Shown here in pieces: positions 23,699 through 32,624 of a stretch of DNA of 64,000 nucleotides (position 1 is its first letter; the number at the start of each line of letters is the position of its first letter). The notes below the pieces were generated by a model. The model saw nothing but the letters and a program-made list of their open reading frames with translations. It had not been told where the DNA came from and did not search any database. The position numbers and the translations under genes are program-made. Origin of the DNA: Curtobacterium sp. PhB115 (GTDB lineage: Bacteria > Actinomycetota > Actinomycetes > Actinomycetales > Microbacteriaceae); NCBI RefSeq assembly GCF_003752025.1, contig NZ_RJKR01000006.1, forward strand, positions 159,466 through 223,465. Reading direction: 5' to 3'.

Positions 23699-25834
23699 TC
23701 AGCGCAGGGCAGCTCGGAGCTCGGGTGCGACGGACTGCGAGCCGCCCTCGGTCAGGTGGACGTTGTCGAACCGCTGGACGACCCCGCCGACCTCTGCCGG
23801 GCAGCCGCCGTCCGCACAGAACCAGTCCGTGGTCGCGACGAACCGGGCACCTGCCGAGTCGGCTGCGGAGCGGAGCGCAGCGTCGGCGACCCGCGCAGGC
23901 GACCCTGCGGAAGGCGGCGGTGCGACGCACTCCGTGGCCGGTCCGACGCGGGAAGCGCACCCCCTCGGGTCGAGCACCGACGGCGGTGCCTGCAGCACGA
24001 CGGCGTCCCCGGCGGCGGCGACGAGTCGCGGCAGGACCCGGTCCGCCGATGCCCGCCATGCCTTGGCTGCAGTGTCGAGCGGTGTGCCGTCGTGTGCGGC
24101 GGCCGCAGTGAACGGCCCTGAGGCCGCGCCGAGGACGACCAGGTCCGGCCGGGTGCGATCGACCAGTCGGAGCATCGCGGCGCGGGCACGGTCGCACCCC
24201 GTCCGCCACTGCTGCGACTGCGGCCAGCCGTCGACGCCGACGGCGCTGCACCCGGTCGCGGTGAGGACGGTGACACGCCACTCGGGACCGAGTGCCTCGA
24301 GGAGTCCCGGTGTCCACGACGCGGCGGTGGAGTCCCCGATGACGACCGCGTGCCGGACGACGCCGGTGGCCCGGGTCCCCGGCTGCAGGGTGCACCCCTC
24401 GAGCGATCCGAGCGGCGCCCCCACGAACTCCATGCAGCTCCTGTCGAGCATGGCGGGGGCGGCGTCCGCCATCGACAGCCGCGCGAGTTGCTCCGAGGCG
24501 GTCCGCGGCCACTCGTGCGAACGGACAGCCCGCGCGACCGCGGCGCTGCGTTCACCGAGCGCATCGGCGGTCTCCGCCGCCGCGGTGTCGCTGCCGAGGG
24601 CCGCGACGATGCGGTCGGAGGTCGACAGCCACGACGGCGCGACGTACTGCGCCACGGTCCCGCCGACCAGCACACAGGAGATGACGGCAACCACGGAGAC
24701 GTCCCGGAGCGGCCGGGAGGCGCGCTCCCGCGGGGCCGCCGTCCGTCGGATGTACTCGGACAACCGCGCCGAGGTCATGATCGGCCGCTCGATGCACCGG
24801 TAGGAGATCCACCCGACGACGACGCTGCCCACGAGGACGGACCACTCCGCGATGACCGAACGCCCCGTCACCGCGAGCACGAGCACGATGAGCGGCAGGT
24901 GCCAGAGGTAGAGCGAGTACGACATCCGTCCGAGCCACCGCGCTGGCGGGCACGCGAGGAACCGGGAGGCCGCCGACTCGTCGCCGGTCCCGACCAGCAC
25001 GATGAGCACGGTGCCGCCGACGACGAGCCACCCCTTCGGCCACGGGTACCCGGAGTGCGGGTCGACGAAGAGCAGGGCCACTGCGACCAGCAGGACCCCG
25101 GCACCGACCAGGGCCGTCCGCAGCGTCCGGTTCGGGACCCGGACGTGGTCGACGGCGATCGCGGCGAGTGCCCCTGGCAGGAACACCCACGCACGGGCGA
25201 AGGTGTCGAAGTACGCAGCGTCACCGTCCGCCGCGGTGCGGGTTGCCGATGCGACGCAGAGCACCACGAGCAGGGCGCTCAGCACCACCGCCAGGAACAC
25301 CGTGCCGTCACCGCGGAACCACCGGCGACCGAGCAGGAGCGCCCCACCGACGATCAGCGGCCAGACGACGTAGAACTGCTCCTCGATCGCGAGGGACCAG
25401 AAGTGCAGGAGTGGCGACGACACGGTGTCGTCGGTGAGGTAGGAGCTGCCGGCGACGATCTCGTGCCAGTTCGTCACGAAGCCGAGTGCCGCGACGGCGT
25501 CCTGTCCCACGGCTACGGCACGTGGCGGGTACCAGATGAGCGCGGCGACACCGACCGTGACGATCACCACGACCACGGCGACGGGGACGATCCGACGGGC
25601 GCGGCGCAGGAAGTAGGCGGTGAGGGCGATGCGACCGGTCCGGCGCATCTCGAGCACGAGCAGGCGGGTGATGAGGAAGCCGGAGAGGACGAAGAACAGG
25701 TCCGGACGGAGCGGCCCACCGAGCGGGATCCGCCAGAGGTGGTCGAGCACGACGACGATGACCGCCCAACCACGCAGCCCCTCGAGATCGGGCCGGAAGC
25801 GCATGCGTTCGGGAGGAGTCGGGGCTGCAATCAC
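23699..25834 (-). CDS. Acyltransferase 3 / SGNH-domain membrane O-acyltransferase (OafA-like)
   Basis: A 711-residue inner-membrane protein. The first 350 residues form the acyltransferase-3 domain: FRPDLEGLRGWAVIVVVLDH near the start, PDLFFVLSGFLITR near 45 and SLAIEEQFYVVWPLI near 145, with about ten helices. After an 11th helix an extracytoplasmic SGNH hydrolase-like domain follows (block I VIGDSTAASW near residue 490; the final block near 685 with FDNVHLTEGGSQSV). Such fusions transfer acyl groups to surface polysaccharides or peptidoglycan. The GTG at 25834 sits 6 nt after a -10 box and is probably leaderless. It stands alone between two unrelated units. Confidence 0.9.
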   Translation of the reverse strand: MIAAPTPPERMRFRPDLEGLRGWAVIVVVLDHLWRIPLGGPLRPDLFFVLSGFLITRLLVLEMRRTGRIALTAYFLRRARRIVPVAVVVVIVTVGVAALIWYPPRAVAVGQDAVAALGFVTNWHEIVAGSSYLTDDTVSSPLLHFWSLAIEEQFYVVWPLIVGGALLLGRRWFRGDGTVFLAVVLSALLVVLCVASATRTAADGDAAYFDTFARAWVFLPGALAAIAVDHVRVPNRTLRTALVGAGVLLVAVALLFVDPHSGYPWPKGWLVVGGTVLIVLVGTGDESAASRFLACPPARWLGRMSYSLYLWHLPLIVLVLAVTGRSVIAEWSVLVGSVVVGWISYRCIERPIMTSARLSEYIRRTAAPRERASRPLRDVSVVAVISCVLVGGTVAQYVAPSWLSTSDRIVAALGSDTAAAETADALGERSAAVARAVRSHEWPRTASEQLARLSMADAAPAMLDRSCMEFVGAPLGSLEGCTLQPGTRATGVVRHAVVIGDSTAASWTPGLLEALGPEWRVTVLTATGCSAVGVDGWPQSQQWRTGCDRARAAMLRLVDRTRPDLVVLGAASGPFTAAAAHDGTPLDTAAKAWRASADRVLPRLVAAAGDAVVLQAPPSVLDPRGCASRVGPATECVAPPPSAGSPARVADAALRSAADSAGARFVATTDWFCADGGCPAEVGGVVQRFDNVHLTEGGSQSVAPELRAALR

Positions 25835-25870
25835 ATATTCAGAATATCACTACTGCAATGACAACGGCAA
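25835..25870 (-). promoter_or_regulatory. Promoter with palindrome for the acyltransferase gene
   Basis: On the minus strand TTGCCG (25870-25865), an 18-nt spacer and TATTCT (25846-25841) lead after 6 nt to the GTG start. The -10 is embedded in a perfect 13-bp palindrome ATATTC-A-GAATAT (25835-25847), a likely repressor site. The patch is strikingly AT-rich for this genome. Confidence 0.6.
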
Positions 25871-25896
25871 TGATGGATGGCCGGACGCAGCGGAGC

Positions 25897-25934
25897 GGCG
25901 CCGGACGGAGCGCACCCGTGCTCCGTCCGACGCC
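25897..25934 (-). terminator. Hairpin downstream of alpha-mannosidase
   Basis: 15-nt arms (25897-25911 and 25920-25934), 14 paired, with an 8-nt loop, located 24 nt beyond the GH38 stop. No T tract. Confidence 0.6.
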
Positions 25935-25957
25935 GCGGTCTCCCCGGGCCCGCTGCC

Positions 25958-28900
25958 TCAGGCCCGTCGCACCCGCAGGGTGACGATCTCGAACGGACGC
26001 AGGGTGAGCACGACCGGCTCACCCGCGTCCCACGACGCCGAGGACGACGCCGACGCCGACGCCGACGCCGAAGTCGACGCCGCGCCCACGGGTCGTTCGA
26101 GCAGGTCGACCGACGTGACCGAGGCCACGTCGAACCCGAAGTCGACGCCGACGTCGGTCGCCCGGCCGCCGGAGCCCTCGTAGAGCCGCACGACGACGTC
26201 GCCCGACCGGTCCTCGGCGAGCTTCACGGCCTCCACCAGGACCTGCGGCGACGACACGACGACCAACGGGTCGACCGAGGTCGTGCCGGCCACCGACCGC
26301 ACCGGCAGGTTCAGCCGGTAGCCGGAGTCCGCGGCGTCGAGCACCGACGCACCGACCCGCAGCACCGTCCGGAACACGTGGTGCCCCTGGTCGGCGTTCG
26401 GGTCCGGGAACGTCGGTCCGCGCAGCAGCGACTCCCGCACGAGCGTCGTCGTCCCGCCGTCCGCTCGTGTGTTCCGGGTGATGTCGTGCCCGTACGTGGA
26501 GTCGTTCGCCACCGCGACGCCGAACCCGGGCTCCGCGACGTGCACCCACCGGTGAGCCGAGGTCTCGAAGCGGGCGTGGTCCCACGAGGTGTTCTGGTGG
26601 GTCGGTCGGTCGATGTGCCCGAACTGGATCTCGCTCGAGGCCGATGCCGCACGCACGTCCAGCGGGAACGCGAGCTTGAGCAGCTTCTGGTGCTCGTGCC
26701 AGTCGACCTCGGTCTCGATCGTCAGCTCGGGTTCCCCGACCACAGCGGAGAACCGGGTCGTGAGCGTCGAGGAGCCGAACGATCGCTCCACGACGACGGC
26801 GCCCCCGGACACCGAGACGGACGTCGCGGCGGGCACGGTCCCGTTCCGCTGGTACGCCCGGTCGATGTCCCACGCCTCCCACTGGTTCGGGGTGTCCCGG
26901 AACACTGTGTACTCGGCCGCGGCGGCACCCGGCGCGATCGCGTCGCGTCCGCTGGCGCGGTCGACGAGCGACACGACGTGTCCGGCTGCGTCGATGGTCG
27001 CGGTGACGACGCCGGTGTCGAAGACGAAGTGGTCACCGGAGCGGACGGGAGGCACGGCTCGCGTCTCCTCGCCGAGCGAACCTCCCAGGGCGGTTGCGCC
27101 TCCTGCCGTGACCGGCGACGCGTTGAAGCGCACGACGTTCCCGGACGAGCCGCTCCCGCCGACGGCGTCCGCGCCGGACGGCGTGTCGAGCAGGCTGCTG
27201 CCGGTGCTCCCGCCGGCGGCCGTCGACGTCGAGGCCCCGACCCCGGCGAGCGCCGCAGCGCCCCCGTTCGCGAGCGCGGTCGTCGCGTTGCCGATGAGCC
27301 CCTCGAGGACCACGGCGATCTTCGCGTAGTTCTCCTCGGCGTTCTCGTAGACCCAGGCGATCGAGGACCCCGGCAGGATGTCGTGGAACTGCTGCAGCAG
27401 CACGGTGTGCCAGGCGCGCTCGAGCTCCTCGTAGGGGTAGTCCAGGCCGAGACGAACGGCCGCTGTGGACGCCCAGAGTTCGGACTCGCGCAGGAGGTGC
27501 TCCGAGCGGCGGTTGCCCTGCTTCGTGCGGATCTGCGACGTGTACGTGCCGCGGTGGAACTCGAGGTACATCTCGCCGGACCAGACCCCTGGGGTCGGCA
27601 GTGCCTGCTCGAGTTCCTCGAAGACCTGGGCGGGGGTGCCGAGGTCGACGCGGGGCGAGCCGTCCAGGTCGTGCTGCCGACGAGCCGCCGCGACCATCTC
27701 GCGCGTGGGCCCACCGCCGCCGTCGCCGAAGCCGTAGAGCAGCATCGACGTGTTCGCGACGCCGCGCTCCTTGTTGTTCCGTTCGCCGCGGTGCAGGTCG
27801 GCCGCCGAGACGTCCGAGTTGTAGGTGTCCGCCGGCGGCAGGTGCGTCAGGACGCGGGAACCGTCGATGCCCTCCCAGTGGAAGGACGTGTGCGGGATGA
27901 CGTTCGTCTCGTTCCACGAGGGCTTCTGCGTGACGAACCACTTCGAGCCCGCGGCGCGCACGATCTGCGGCAGGGCACCCGAGTAGCCGAACGAGTCGGG
28001 CAGCCAGGCCTCCGGGGTGTCGATGCCGAACTCCTCGAGGAAGAACCGCTTGCCGGCGACGAACTGGCGTGCGAGGGCCTCGCCACCCGGCAGGTTCGTG
28101 TCGGACTCGACCCACATGCCGCCGACCGGGATCCACCGGCCCTCGGCGACGCGCTCCTTGATCCGGGCCCAGATCGACGGGTACCCGTCGCGGATCCAGG
28201 CGTACTGCTGCGCGGACGAGCACGCGAACGTGAAGTCGGGGTCGCGGTCCATCAGGTCGAGCACGTTCGAGAAGGTGCGGGCACACTTGCGGATCGTCTC
28301 GCGCACCGGCCAGAGCCAGGCGGAGTCGATGTGCGCGTGGCCGACCGCGATCGCACGGTGCGCCGCGGCGCTGGCGGGCACGGCCAGGATCGGCGCGAGG
28401 ACCGCACGGGCGTCGGCTGCGGTGCCGGCGACGTCGTCGGGGTCCAGCGCGTCCGCGGCGAGCTCGAGCGCATGCAGGATGTCCGCGCCGCGGGTGCCGT
28501 CGGTGGGGAGTTCCGCCATCAGGCCACGCAGCACCCAGAAGTCCTGCTGCAGTTCCCACACGGTATCGTCACGTTCGACGAGTTCGAGGGAGCGCACGCG
28601 GTAGATCGGCTTCTCCCCCGCGGTCGACCGGGACCCGAGCGGCGTCGCGCCCTGGAACGAGTCGCCGCCGATGTCCGGGTTCGCGCCGGCCTCGACGTAG
28701 AGCTCGAAGGACTCCCCGGGGCCGACCTCGAGCGGCACGGTGTCGTTCCGCGGCTCGATGCCCTTGATCGTGGAGCCGTCCGGGCGGTAGGCGAGGCCCT
28801 CCGCCTGGAACCCCGGGTGGCGCTTCGTGAACCCGAGGTCGACGAGCAGTTCCGCGGTGGTGCCCGGCGCGGTGCCGAAGTCCTCGGGCACGGTGCCGGT

Positions 28901-29122
28901 GATCCGGAACCAGGTGGTCCCCCACGGCCGGCCACCCCAGGCGCTGCCGACGGTGAACGGCGCGTACTGCTGGGACACCGCGTCCGCGAACGGCACCGGC
29001 TCGTCCGGCACCTCCCACGCCTCGATCGTCACCGGCGCCGAACGACGGTGGACGGCGGGGTCGACGCGGTCGCGGACGAGGCGGGCGACCCTGGCCTCGA
29101 CGAGCGGTTCGTCCTGGTGCAT
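25958..29122 (-). CDS. GH38 alpha-mannosidase
   Basis: A 1054-residue glycoside hydrolase family 38 enzyme, a retaining, metal-dependent alpha-mannosidase. The zinc site appears as VGHAHIDSAWLWPVRET (His-x-Asp, about residues 265-281); the nucleophile Asp is in EAWLPDSFGYSGALPQI near 375. A beta-rich N-terminal domain precedes the barrel and large beta domains follow. There is no signal peptide, so it acts in the cytoplasm on imported mannosides. It lies 37 nt after the last CUT1 permease gene and is the final gene of that operon. A low-complexity Ser/Ala segment near the C-terminus is encoded by a GCC/GAC-rich repeat (26036-26072). Confidence 0.93.
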   Translation of the reverse strand: MHQDEPLVEARVARLVRDRVDPAVHRRSAPVTIEAWEVPDEPVPFADAVSQQYAPFTVGSAWGGRPWGTTWFRITGTVPEDFGTAPGTTAELLVDLGFTKRHPGFQAEGLAYRPDGSTIKGIEPRNDTVPLEVGPGESFELYVEAGANPDIGGDSFQGATPLGSRSTAGEKPIYRVRSLELVERDDTVWELQQDFWVLRGLMAELPTDGTRGADILHALELAADALDPDDVAGTAADARAVLAPILAVPASAAAHRAIAVGHAHIDSAWLWPVRETIRKCARTFSNVLDLMDRDPDFTFACSSAQQYAWIRDGYPSIWARIKERVAEGRWIPVGGMWVESDTNLPGGEALARQFVAGKRFFLEEFGIDTPEAWLPDSFGYSGALPQIVRAAGSKWFVTQKPSWNETNVIPHTSFHWEGIDGSRVLTHLPPADTYNSDVSAADLHRGERNNKERGVANTSMLLYGFGDGGGGPTREMVAAARRQHDLDGSPRVDLGTPAQVFEELEQALPTPGVWSGEMYLEFHRGTYTSQIRTKQGNRRSEHLLRESELWASTAAVRLGLDYPYEELERAWHTVLLQQFHDILPGSSIAWVYENAEENYAKIAVVLEGLIGNATTALANGGAAALAGVGASTSTAAGGSTGSSLLDTPSGADAVGGSGSSGNVVRFNASPVTAGGATALGGSLGEETRAVPPVRSGDHFVFDTGVVTATIDAAGHVVSLVDRASGRDAIAPGAAAAEYTVFRDTPNQWEAWDIDRAYQRNGTVPAATSVSVSGGAVVVERSFGSSTLTTRFSAVVGEPELTIETEVDWHEHQKLLKLAFPLDVRAASASSEIQFGHIDRPTHQNTSWDHARFETSAHRWVHVAEPGFGVAVANDSTYGHDITRNTRADGGTTTLVRESLLRGPTFPDPNADQGHHVFRTVLRVGASVLDAADSGYRLNLPVRSVAGTTSVDPLVVVSSPQVLVEAVKLAEDRSGDVVVRLYEGSGGRATDVGVDFGFDVASVTSVDLLERPVGAASTSASASASASSSASWDAGEPVVLTLRPFEIVTLRVRRA

Positions 29123-29159
29123 GTGCTTCCTTTCGAGAGAGCCGGCCGGAGCCAGCAGA

Positions 29160-30059
29160 TCAGCCCTTGATGCCGCCGGCGAGGGCGTTGCCGCCGCCGA
29201 GGCCTCGGGACACGATCACGTAGAGGGCGATGACGGGCACGGAGTACACGATGGAGAACGCGGCGAGCTGGCCGTACGCCACCGCCCCGTTCTGCCCGAA
29301 GAAGTTGAAGATGCTCACCGCGGCGGGCACCTTGTCGGGCGAGAGGAGCAGCACGAACGGGACGAAGAAGTTCCCCCACGCCTGGATGAACACGAAGATG
29401 AACACGACGGCGATGCCCGGACGCATGAGCGGGATCACGATGCGCGTCAGGGTGGTCATCATCGACGCTCCGTCGGTCCACGCTGCTTCTTCCAGCGAGA
29501 TCGGGACCGAGTCCATGAAGTTCTTCGCCATCCAGATCGCCATCGGCAGCGACGTGGCGGCGAGGAAGAAGATGCAGCCCCACACGTTGTCGATCAGGTT
29601 GAGCGACACGAACAGCGCGTAGACGGGCACCATCATCGCGGTGATCGGCAGGCCGGTCCCGAACAGGATGCTGTACAGGAACGGCTTGTTGACCCGCATC
29701 TTGTAGCGGGACAGCGGGTAGGCGGCGAGGAGCGCGAACACCACGGTGACGACCGCGGTGCCACCGGAGAGCAGCAGGCTGTTCGCGAGCGGGATGAACG
29801 ACAACTCGGGCGTCAGAACCTTCGCGAAGTTGTCGAGCGTGAACTGCGACGGCAGCTTCACCGACAGGGACGCCTGCGTGTCGAGCGAGGCGAGCACGAG
29901 CCACAGCAGCGGCACCGCGAAGCAGACCGCGATGACGAGCAGCACGATGTTCGCCACCCACCGCATGGTGCGGCCGCGCGGCGACGTCATGTGCAGGGAA
30001 CCGGGAGCGGTCACCGAGCGGGTGGTCGTCTGGTCGAGGGACGGGGCAGTGATGGCCAT
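29160..30059 (-). CDS. CUT1 carbohydrate ABC permease (MalG-like)
   Basis: A 299-residue inner-membrane permease of the CUT1 sugar importer class. Six helices are visible, with a MalG-type coupling loop SLEEAAWTDGASMMTTLTRI near residue 195 containing the EAA-G motif. The C-terminus ends in GGNALAGGIKG, the common ...GGLTAGAVKG-like tail of MalG proteins. The ATG overlaps the stop of the MalF-like gene by one base. It assembles with the MalF-like subunit; no dedicated ATPase gene is present, so a shared MsmK/MsiK-type ATPase encoded elsewhere is needed, as is usual in actinobacteria. Confidence 0.9.
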   Translation of the reverse strand: MAITAPSLDQTTTRSVTAPGSLHMTSPRGRTMRWVANIVLLVIAVCFAVPLLWLVLASLDTQASLSVKLPSQFTLDNFAKVLTPELSFIPLANSLLLSGGTAVVTVVFALLAAYPLSRYKMRVNKPFLYSILFGTGLPITAMMVPVYALFVSLNLIDNVWGCIFFLAATSLPMAIWMAKNFMDSVPISLEEAAWTDGASMMTTLTRIVIPLMRPGIAVVFIFVFIQAWGNFFVPFVLLLSPDKVPAAVSIFNFFGQNGAVAYGQLAAFSIVYSVPVIALYVIVSRGLGGGNALAGGIKG

Positions 30060-31009
30060 CAGTCCACCTCCGGCTTGAGGGCTCGGATGTAGATGATCGA
30101 GAAGACCGCCCCCACCACGAGCAGGATGGTCGCGATCGCGGTCCCGAAGCCGAGCTGCGAGAACTTGAACGCCTCTTGGTACGCCAGGATCGGCAGGGTC
30201 GACGAGTTCGTGCCCGGACCGCCGCCGGTCATCACGAAGATCAGCGTGAACACCGACAGCGTCTGCAGCGTCGTCAGCATGAGGTTCGTCGAGATGCTCC
30301 GACGGATGACCGGGAGCGTGATGTACACCAGGCGCTGCCAGCCGGTGGCGCCGTCGACCTCGGCCGACTCGGTGATCTCCTCGGGGACCTCCTGCACGGC
30401 GGCCGAGTAGACGAGCATCGAGAAGGCCGTGCCTCGCCAGATGTTCGCCAGGATGATCGCGAACATCGGGAACGTGTAGAGCCAGTTCGGCCCGCTGATC
30501 CCGATGGTCTTCAAGAACGAGTTGAGCGTGCCCTCGTCGTTGAAGAACGCGTACGCCGCGAACGAGGCGACGATCTCCGGCAGGACCCAGGCGGCGACGA
30601 CGAAGGTGCCGACGATCGACCGGACGGCCTTGTGCGCGGAGCGCATCAGGAGCGCGAGGCCGAGCCCGAGCACGTTCTGCCCGACCACAGCAGAGGCGAG
30701 CAGGAACACGATCGTCAGGATGACGGACTTCGGGAAGTCCGGGTCCTGGAACAACTCGACGTAGTTCTGGAAGCCGACGAACTGCTGGTCGGCGGCGCCG
30801 GCGCCGGTGAGCGCGGAGTTCGTGAACGACCCGTAGAACGACGAGATGACCGGGCCGAGCAGGAAGATGACGAGGAGGACCAGTGCGGGCAGGAGCGGGA
30901 CCGCTCGTCCGACGTTCCGCAGTGGTCGCCGCTTGCGCGGCACGGGTGGATCGGTGCGCTTCGGCGCACCGGGCGCCGACAGCGTCGGCGCGAGGGGGGT
31001 GCTGGACAC
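30059..31009 (-). CDS. CUT1 carbohydrate ABC permease (MalF-like)
   Basis: A 316-residue permease with a Pro/Arg-rich cytoplasmic N-terminus, six helices and the coupling loop EITESAEVDGATGWQRLVYI near residue 220. The periplasmic loop and sequence pattern are those of MalF/UgpA-type subunits. It pairs with the MalG-like subunit encoded 1 nt downstream. It lies 108 nt after the binding-protein gene, and a strong hairpin (31054-31101) occupies that gap, which would make the binding protein more abundant than the channel. Start ATG at 31009. Confidence 0.9.
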   Translation of the reverse strand: MSSTPLAPTLSAPGAPKRTDPPVPRKRRPLRNVGRAVPLLPALVLLVIFLLGPVISSFYGSFTNSALTGAGAADQQFVGFQNYVELFQDPDFPKSVILTIVFLLASAVVGQNVLGLGLALLMRSAHKAVRSIVGTFVVAAWVLPEIVASFAAYAFFNDEGTLNSFLKTIGISGPNWLYTFPMFAIILANIWRGTAFSMLVYSAAVQEVPEEITESAEVDGATGWQRLVYITLPVIRRSISTNLMLTTLQTLSVFTLIFVMTGGGPGTNSSTLPILAYQEAFKFSQLGFGTAIATILLVVGAVFSIIYIRALKPEVD

Positions 31010-31053
31010 GTTGGGTGCCTTCCGGGTGCGGAGGGGTTCCGAAGGTGGGGAAG

Positions 31054-31101
31054 GACGGACGGGAGGCGCGGTGCGGGACTGCGCCGCGCCTCCAGTCCGT
31101 C
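31054..31101 (-). terminator. Intra-operon GC-rich hairpin, repeat family B
   Basis: 18-nt arms (31054-31071, 31084-31101) with one mismatch and a 12-nt loop between the binding-protein and MalF-like genes. The core GGAGGCGCGG is shared with hairpins at 49598-49630 and 54442-54484. It likely works as a partial terminator or 3' stabiliser. Confidence 0.6.
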
Positions 31102-31117
31102 AGGTGGTCCGGCCGCG

Positions 31118-32473
31118 TCAGCCGGAGACCGTGTTCTCCTTGCCGACCACCTGGGTGACGGCCTTGTCGTACGCGGCAGCCGCCTGCTTCGGCGTCTGCT
31201 GCCCGGTCATCACCGCTTCCATCGCGACCTGGATCGCGTTGGACACCTGCGAGTAGTCGCTCGTCGCGGGGCGGAAGTTGGTGTTCTCCACCAGCCCGGA
31301 GAAGAACTTGAACGTCGGGTTGGCGTCCGTGTAGGCGGGGTCGTCAGCGACGTCCTTGCGGACGGCGATCTGGCTGTTCTCGGTGTCGTACTTCAGCGAG
31401 CCGTCCTTGTTCAGGAAGCTGGTGATGAAGTCGAACGCCGCCTGCGGGTTCTTCGAGTTCTTGCCGACCGCGAGCGTCCACCCACCGGACATCGAGTTGT
31501 AGCCCGGGTCCTGACCGTTCTGGGTCGGCATCGGAGCCTGGCCCATCACGTCGTTCCACTCGGCCCACGGCGCGGTGCCGGACTTCAGCCAGGTGCCGGA
31601 CTGCCACGAACCGTCGAGGTCGATCGCGAGCTTGCCCTTGGGCAGCCACGTCTGCGCGATGGTCGTGCCGACGTTCGTGTCGAGCGCCTGCTGCGGTGTC
31701 GGGCCGAGGCCGCCCTGGTAGACGTCCTTCACGAACTGCAGCGAGTCCTCGAACTGCTTCGAGCCGGTGACCCACTTCTTGTCCTTGTAGAGCGTGTTGC
31801 CGGAGCCGTCCGCGCCGTACAGGAGCATCTCGAAGCCCTGCATGGTCGACGCTTCGCCCTGCGCCTTGCCCGAGTAGATGTTGAACGGGATGACGTCCGG
31901 CTTCTTGTCCTTGATCGTCTTCGCCGCCGCGAGCACGTCGTCCCACGTCTTCGGCTTCCACGGGACCGGCAGGCCGACCGACTTGAAGATGTCCTTGTTG
32001 TACCAGAGCGCCCGGGTGTCGGTGCCCATCGGGACGCCGTAGATCTTGCCGTCGTCACCCTGCCCGGCCTGCTTGGCGTTGTCGAAGAACTGGTCCCACT
32101 CCTTCCACTTCGCCGTGTACTTGTCGAGCGGCAGGAGGTAGCCCGCCTCGGCGTCCGCCTTGACGAGGAAGGTGTCCTCGTACATGACGTCGGGAGCGGT
32201 CGCGGGCGCCTTGTTCATCAGCGCGAGCTTCGTGTAGTAGTCGTTGCCCTGGGCCTGGATCGGGACGAGGGTGACCTTCTTGCCCGGGTTGTCCTTCTCG
32301 TACTCCTTCTTGACGACCTTCATCTGGGCGTCGAGCTGCTGGAAGGCTCCGAACTTCTGGTACGCGATCTTGATCGTGTCGCTCGAGGCGGACCCCGAGC
32401 TCGAGCAGCCTGCCAGGCCGACCGCGGCGACGGCCACGGCTGCGAGTCCGGCGATGATGCGGGTGCGTTTCAT
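31118..32473 (-). CDS. CUT1 carbohydrate-binding lipoprotein
   Basis: A 451-residue extracellular solute-binding lipoprotein with signal MKRTRIIAGLAAVAVAAVGL and lipobox LAGC. The mature protein has the type I CUT1 binding-protein fold: IAYQKFGAFQQLD near the start, APDVMYEDTFLV near 100 and the WTLAVGKNSKNPQAAFDFI block near 345. The ligand is a sugar; the linked GH38 enzyme argues for alpha-mannosides. A strong ribosome site (AGGAG) precedes the ATG at 32473. An inverted repeat TTGAC-N8-GTCAA at 32540-32557 upstream is the likely operator. First gene of the operon running to 25958. Confidence 0.91.
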   Translation of the reverse strand: MKRTRIIAGLAAVAVAAVGLAGCSSSGSASSDTIKIAYQKFGAFQQLDAQMKVVKKEYEKDNPGKKVTLVPIQAQGNDYYTKLALMNKAPATAPDVMYEDTFLVKADAEAGYLLPLDKYTAKWKEWDQFFDNAKQAGQGDDGKIYGVPMGTDTRALWYNKDIFKSVGLPVPWKPKTWDDVLAAAKTIKDKKPDVIPFNIYSGKAQGEASTMQGFEMLLYGADGSGNTLYKDKKWVTGSKQFEDSLQFVKDVYQGGLGPTPQQALDTNVGTTIAQTWLPKGKLAIDLDGSWQSGTWLKSGTAPWAEWNDVMGQAPMPTQNGQDPGYNSMSGGWTLAVGKNSKNPQAAFDFITSFLNKDGSLKYDTENSQIAVRKDVADDPAYTDANPTFKFFSGLVENTNFRPATSDYSQVSNAIQVAMEAVMTGQQTPKQAAAAYDKAVTQVVGKENTVSG

Positions 32474-32539
32474 CGGTGCTCCTTTGCACGGGTGACATCC
32501 GCGGGCTCCATCGCCCGCGCGCAGGATTAGTCCAGCGTA

Positions 32540-32557
32540 TTGACTTAACCGTGTCAA
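32540..32557. promoter_or_regulatory. Operator/promoter region of the mannoside operon
   Basis: TTGAC-TTAACCGT-GTCAA inverted repeat; on the minus strand its distal arm reads TTGACA and could be the -35 element. A LacI- or ROK-type regulator could bind; no matching -10 at standard spacing is obvious. Confidence 0.45.
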
Positions 32558-32573
32558 GGAGTTTTTCCACTTG

Positions 32574-32624
32574 GTGAGCAGAAGATGTCGGGTCCGCGCG
32601 TTCGACCCGACATCTTCTGCTCAC
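32574..32624. repeat. Dispersed palindromic repeat, family A, copy 2
   Basis: Perfect 21-bp arms (32574-32594 and 32604-32624) with a 9-nt loop. The minus-strand TGA of phzF (32621-32623) is part of the GTGAGCAG end of the arm, exactly as the transporter stop is in copy 1. Confidence 0.9.

Noticed and set aside
25877..29170. A 1097-codon open frame on the plus strand antisense to the GH38 mannosidase
   Set aside because: Composition is Arg/Asp/Val-rich shadow sequence; the opposite strand encodes a complete GH38 enzyme with catalytic motifs.
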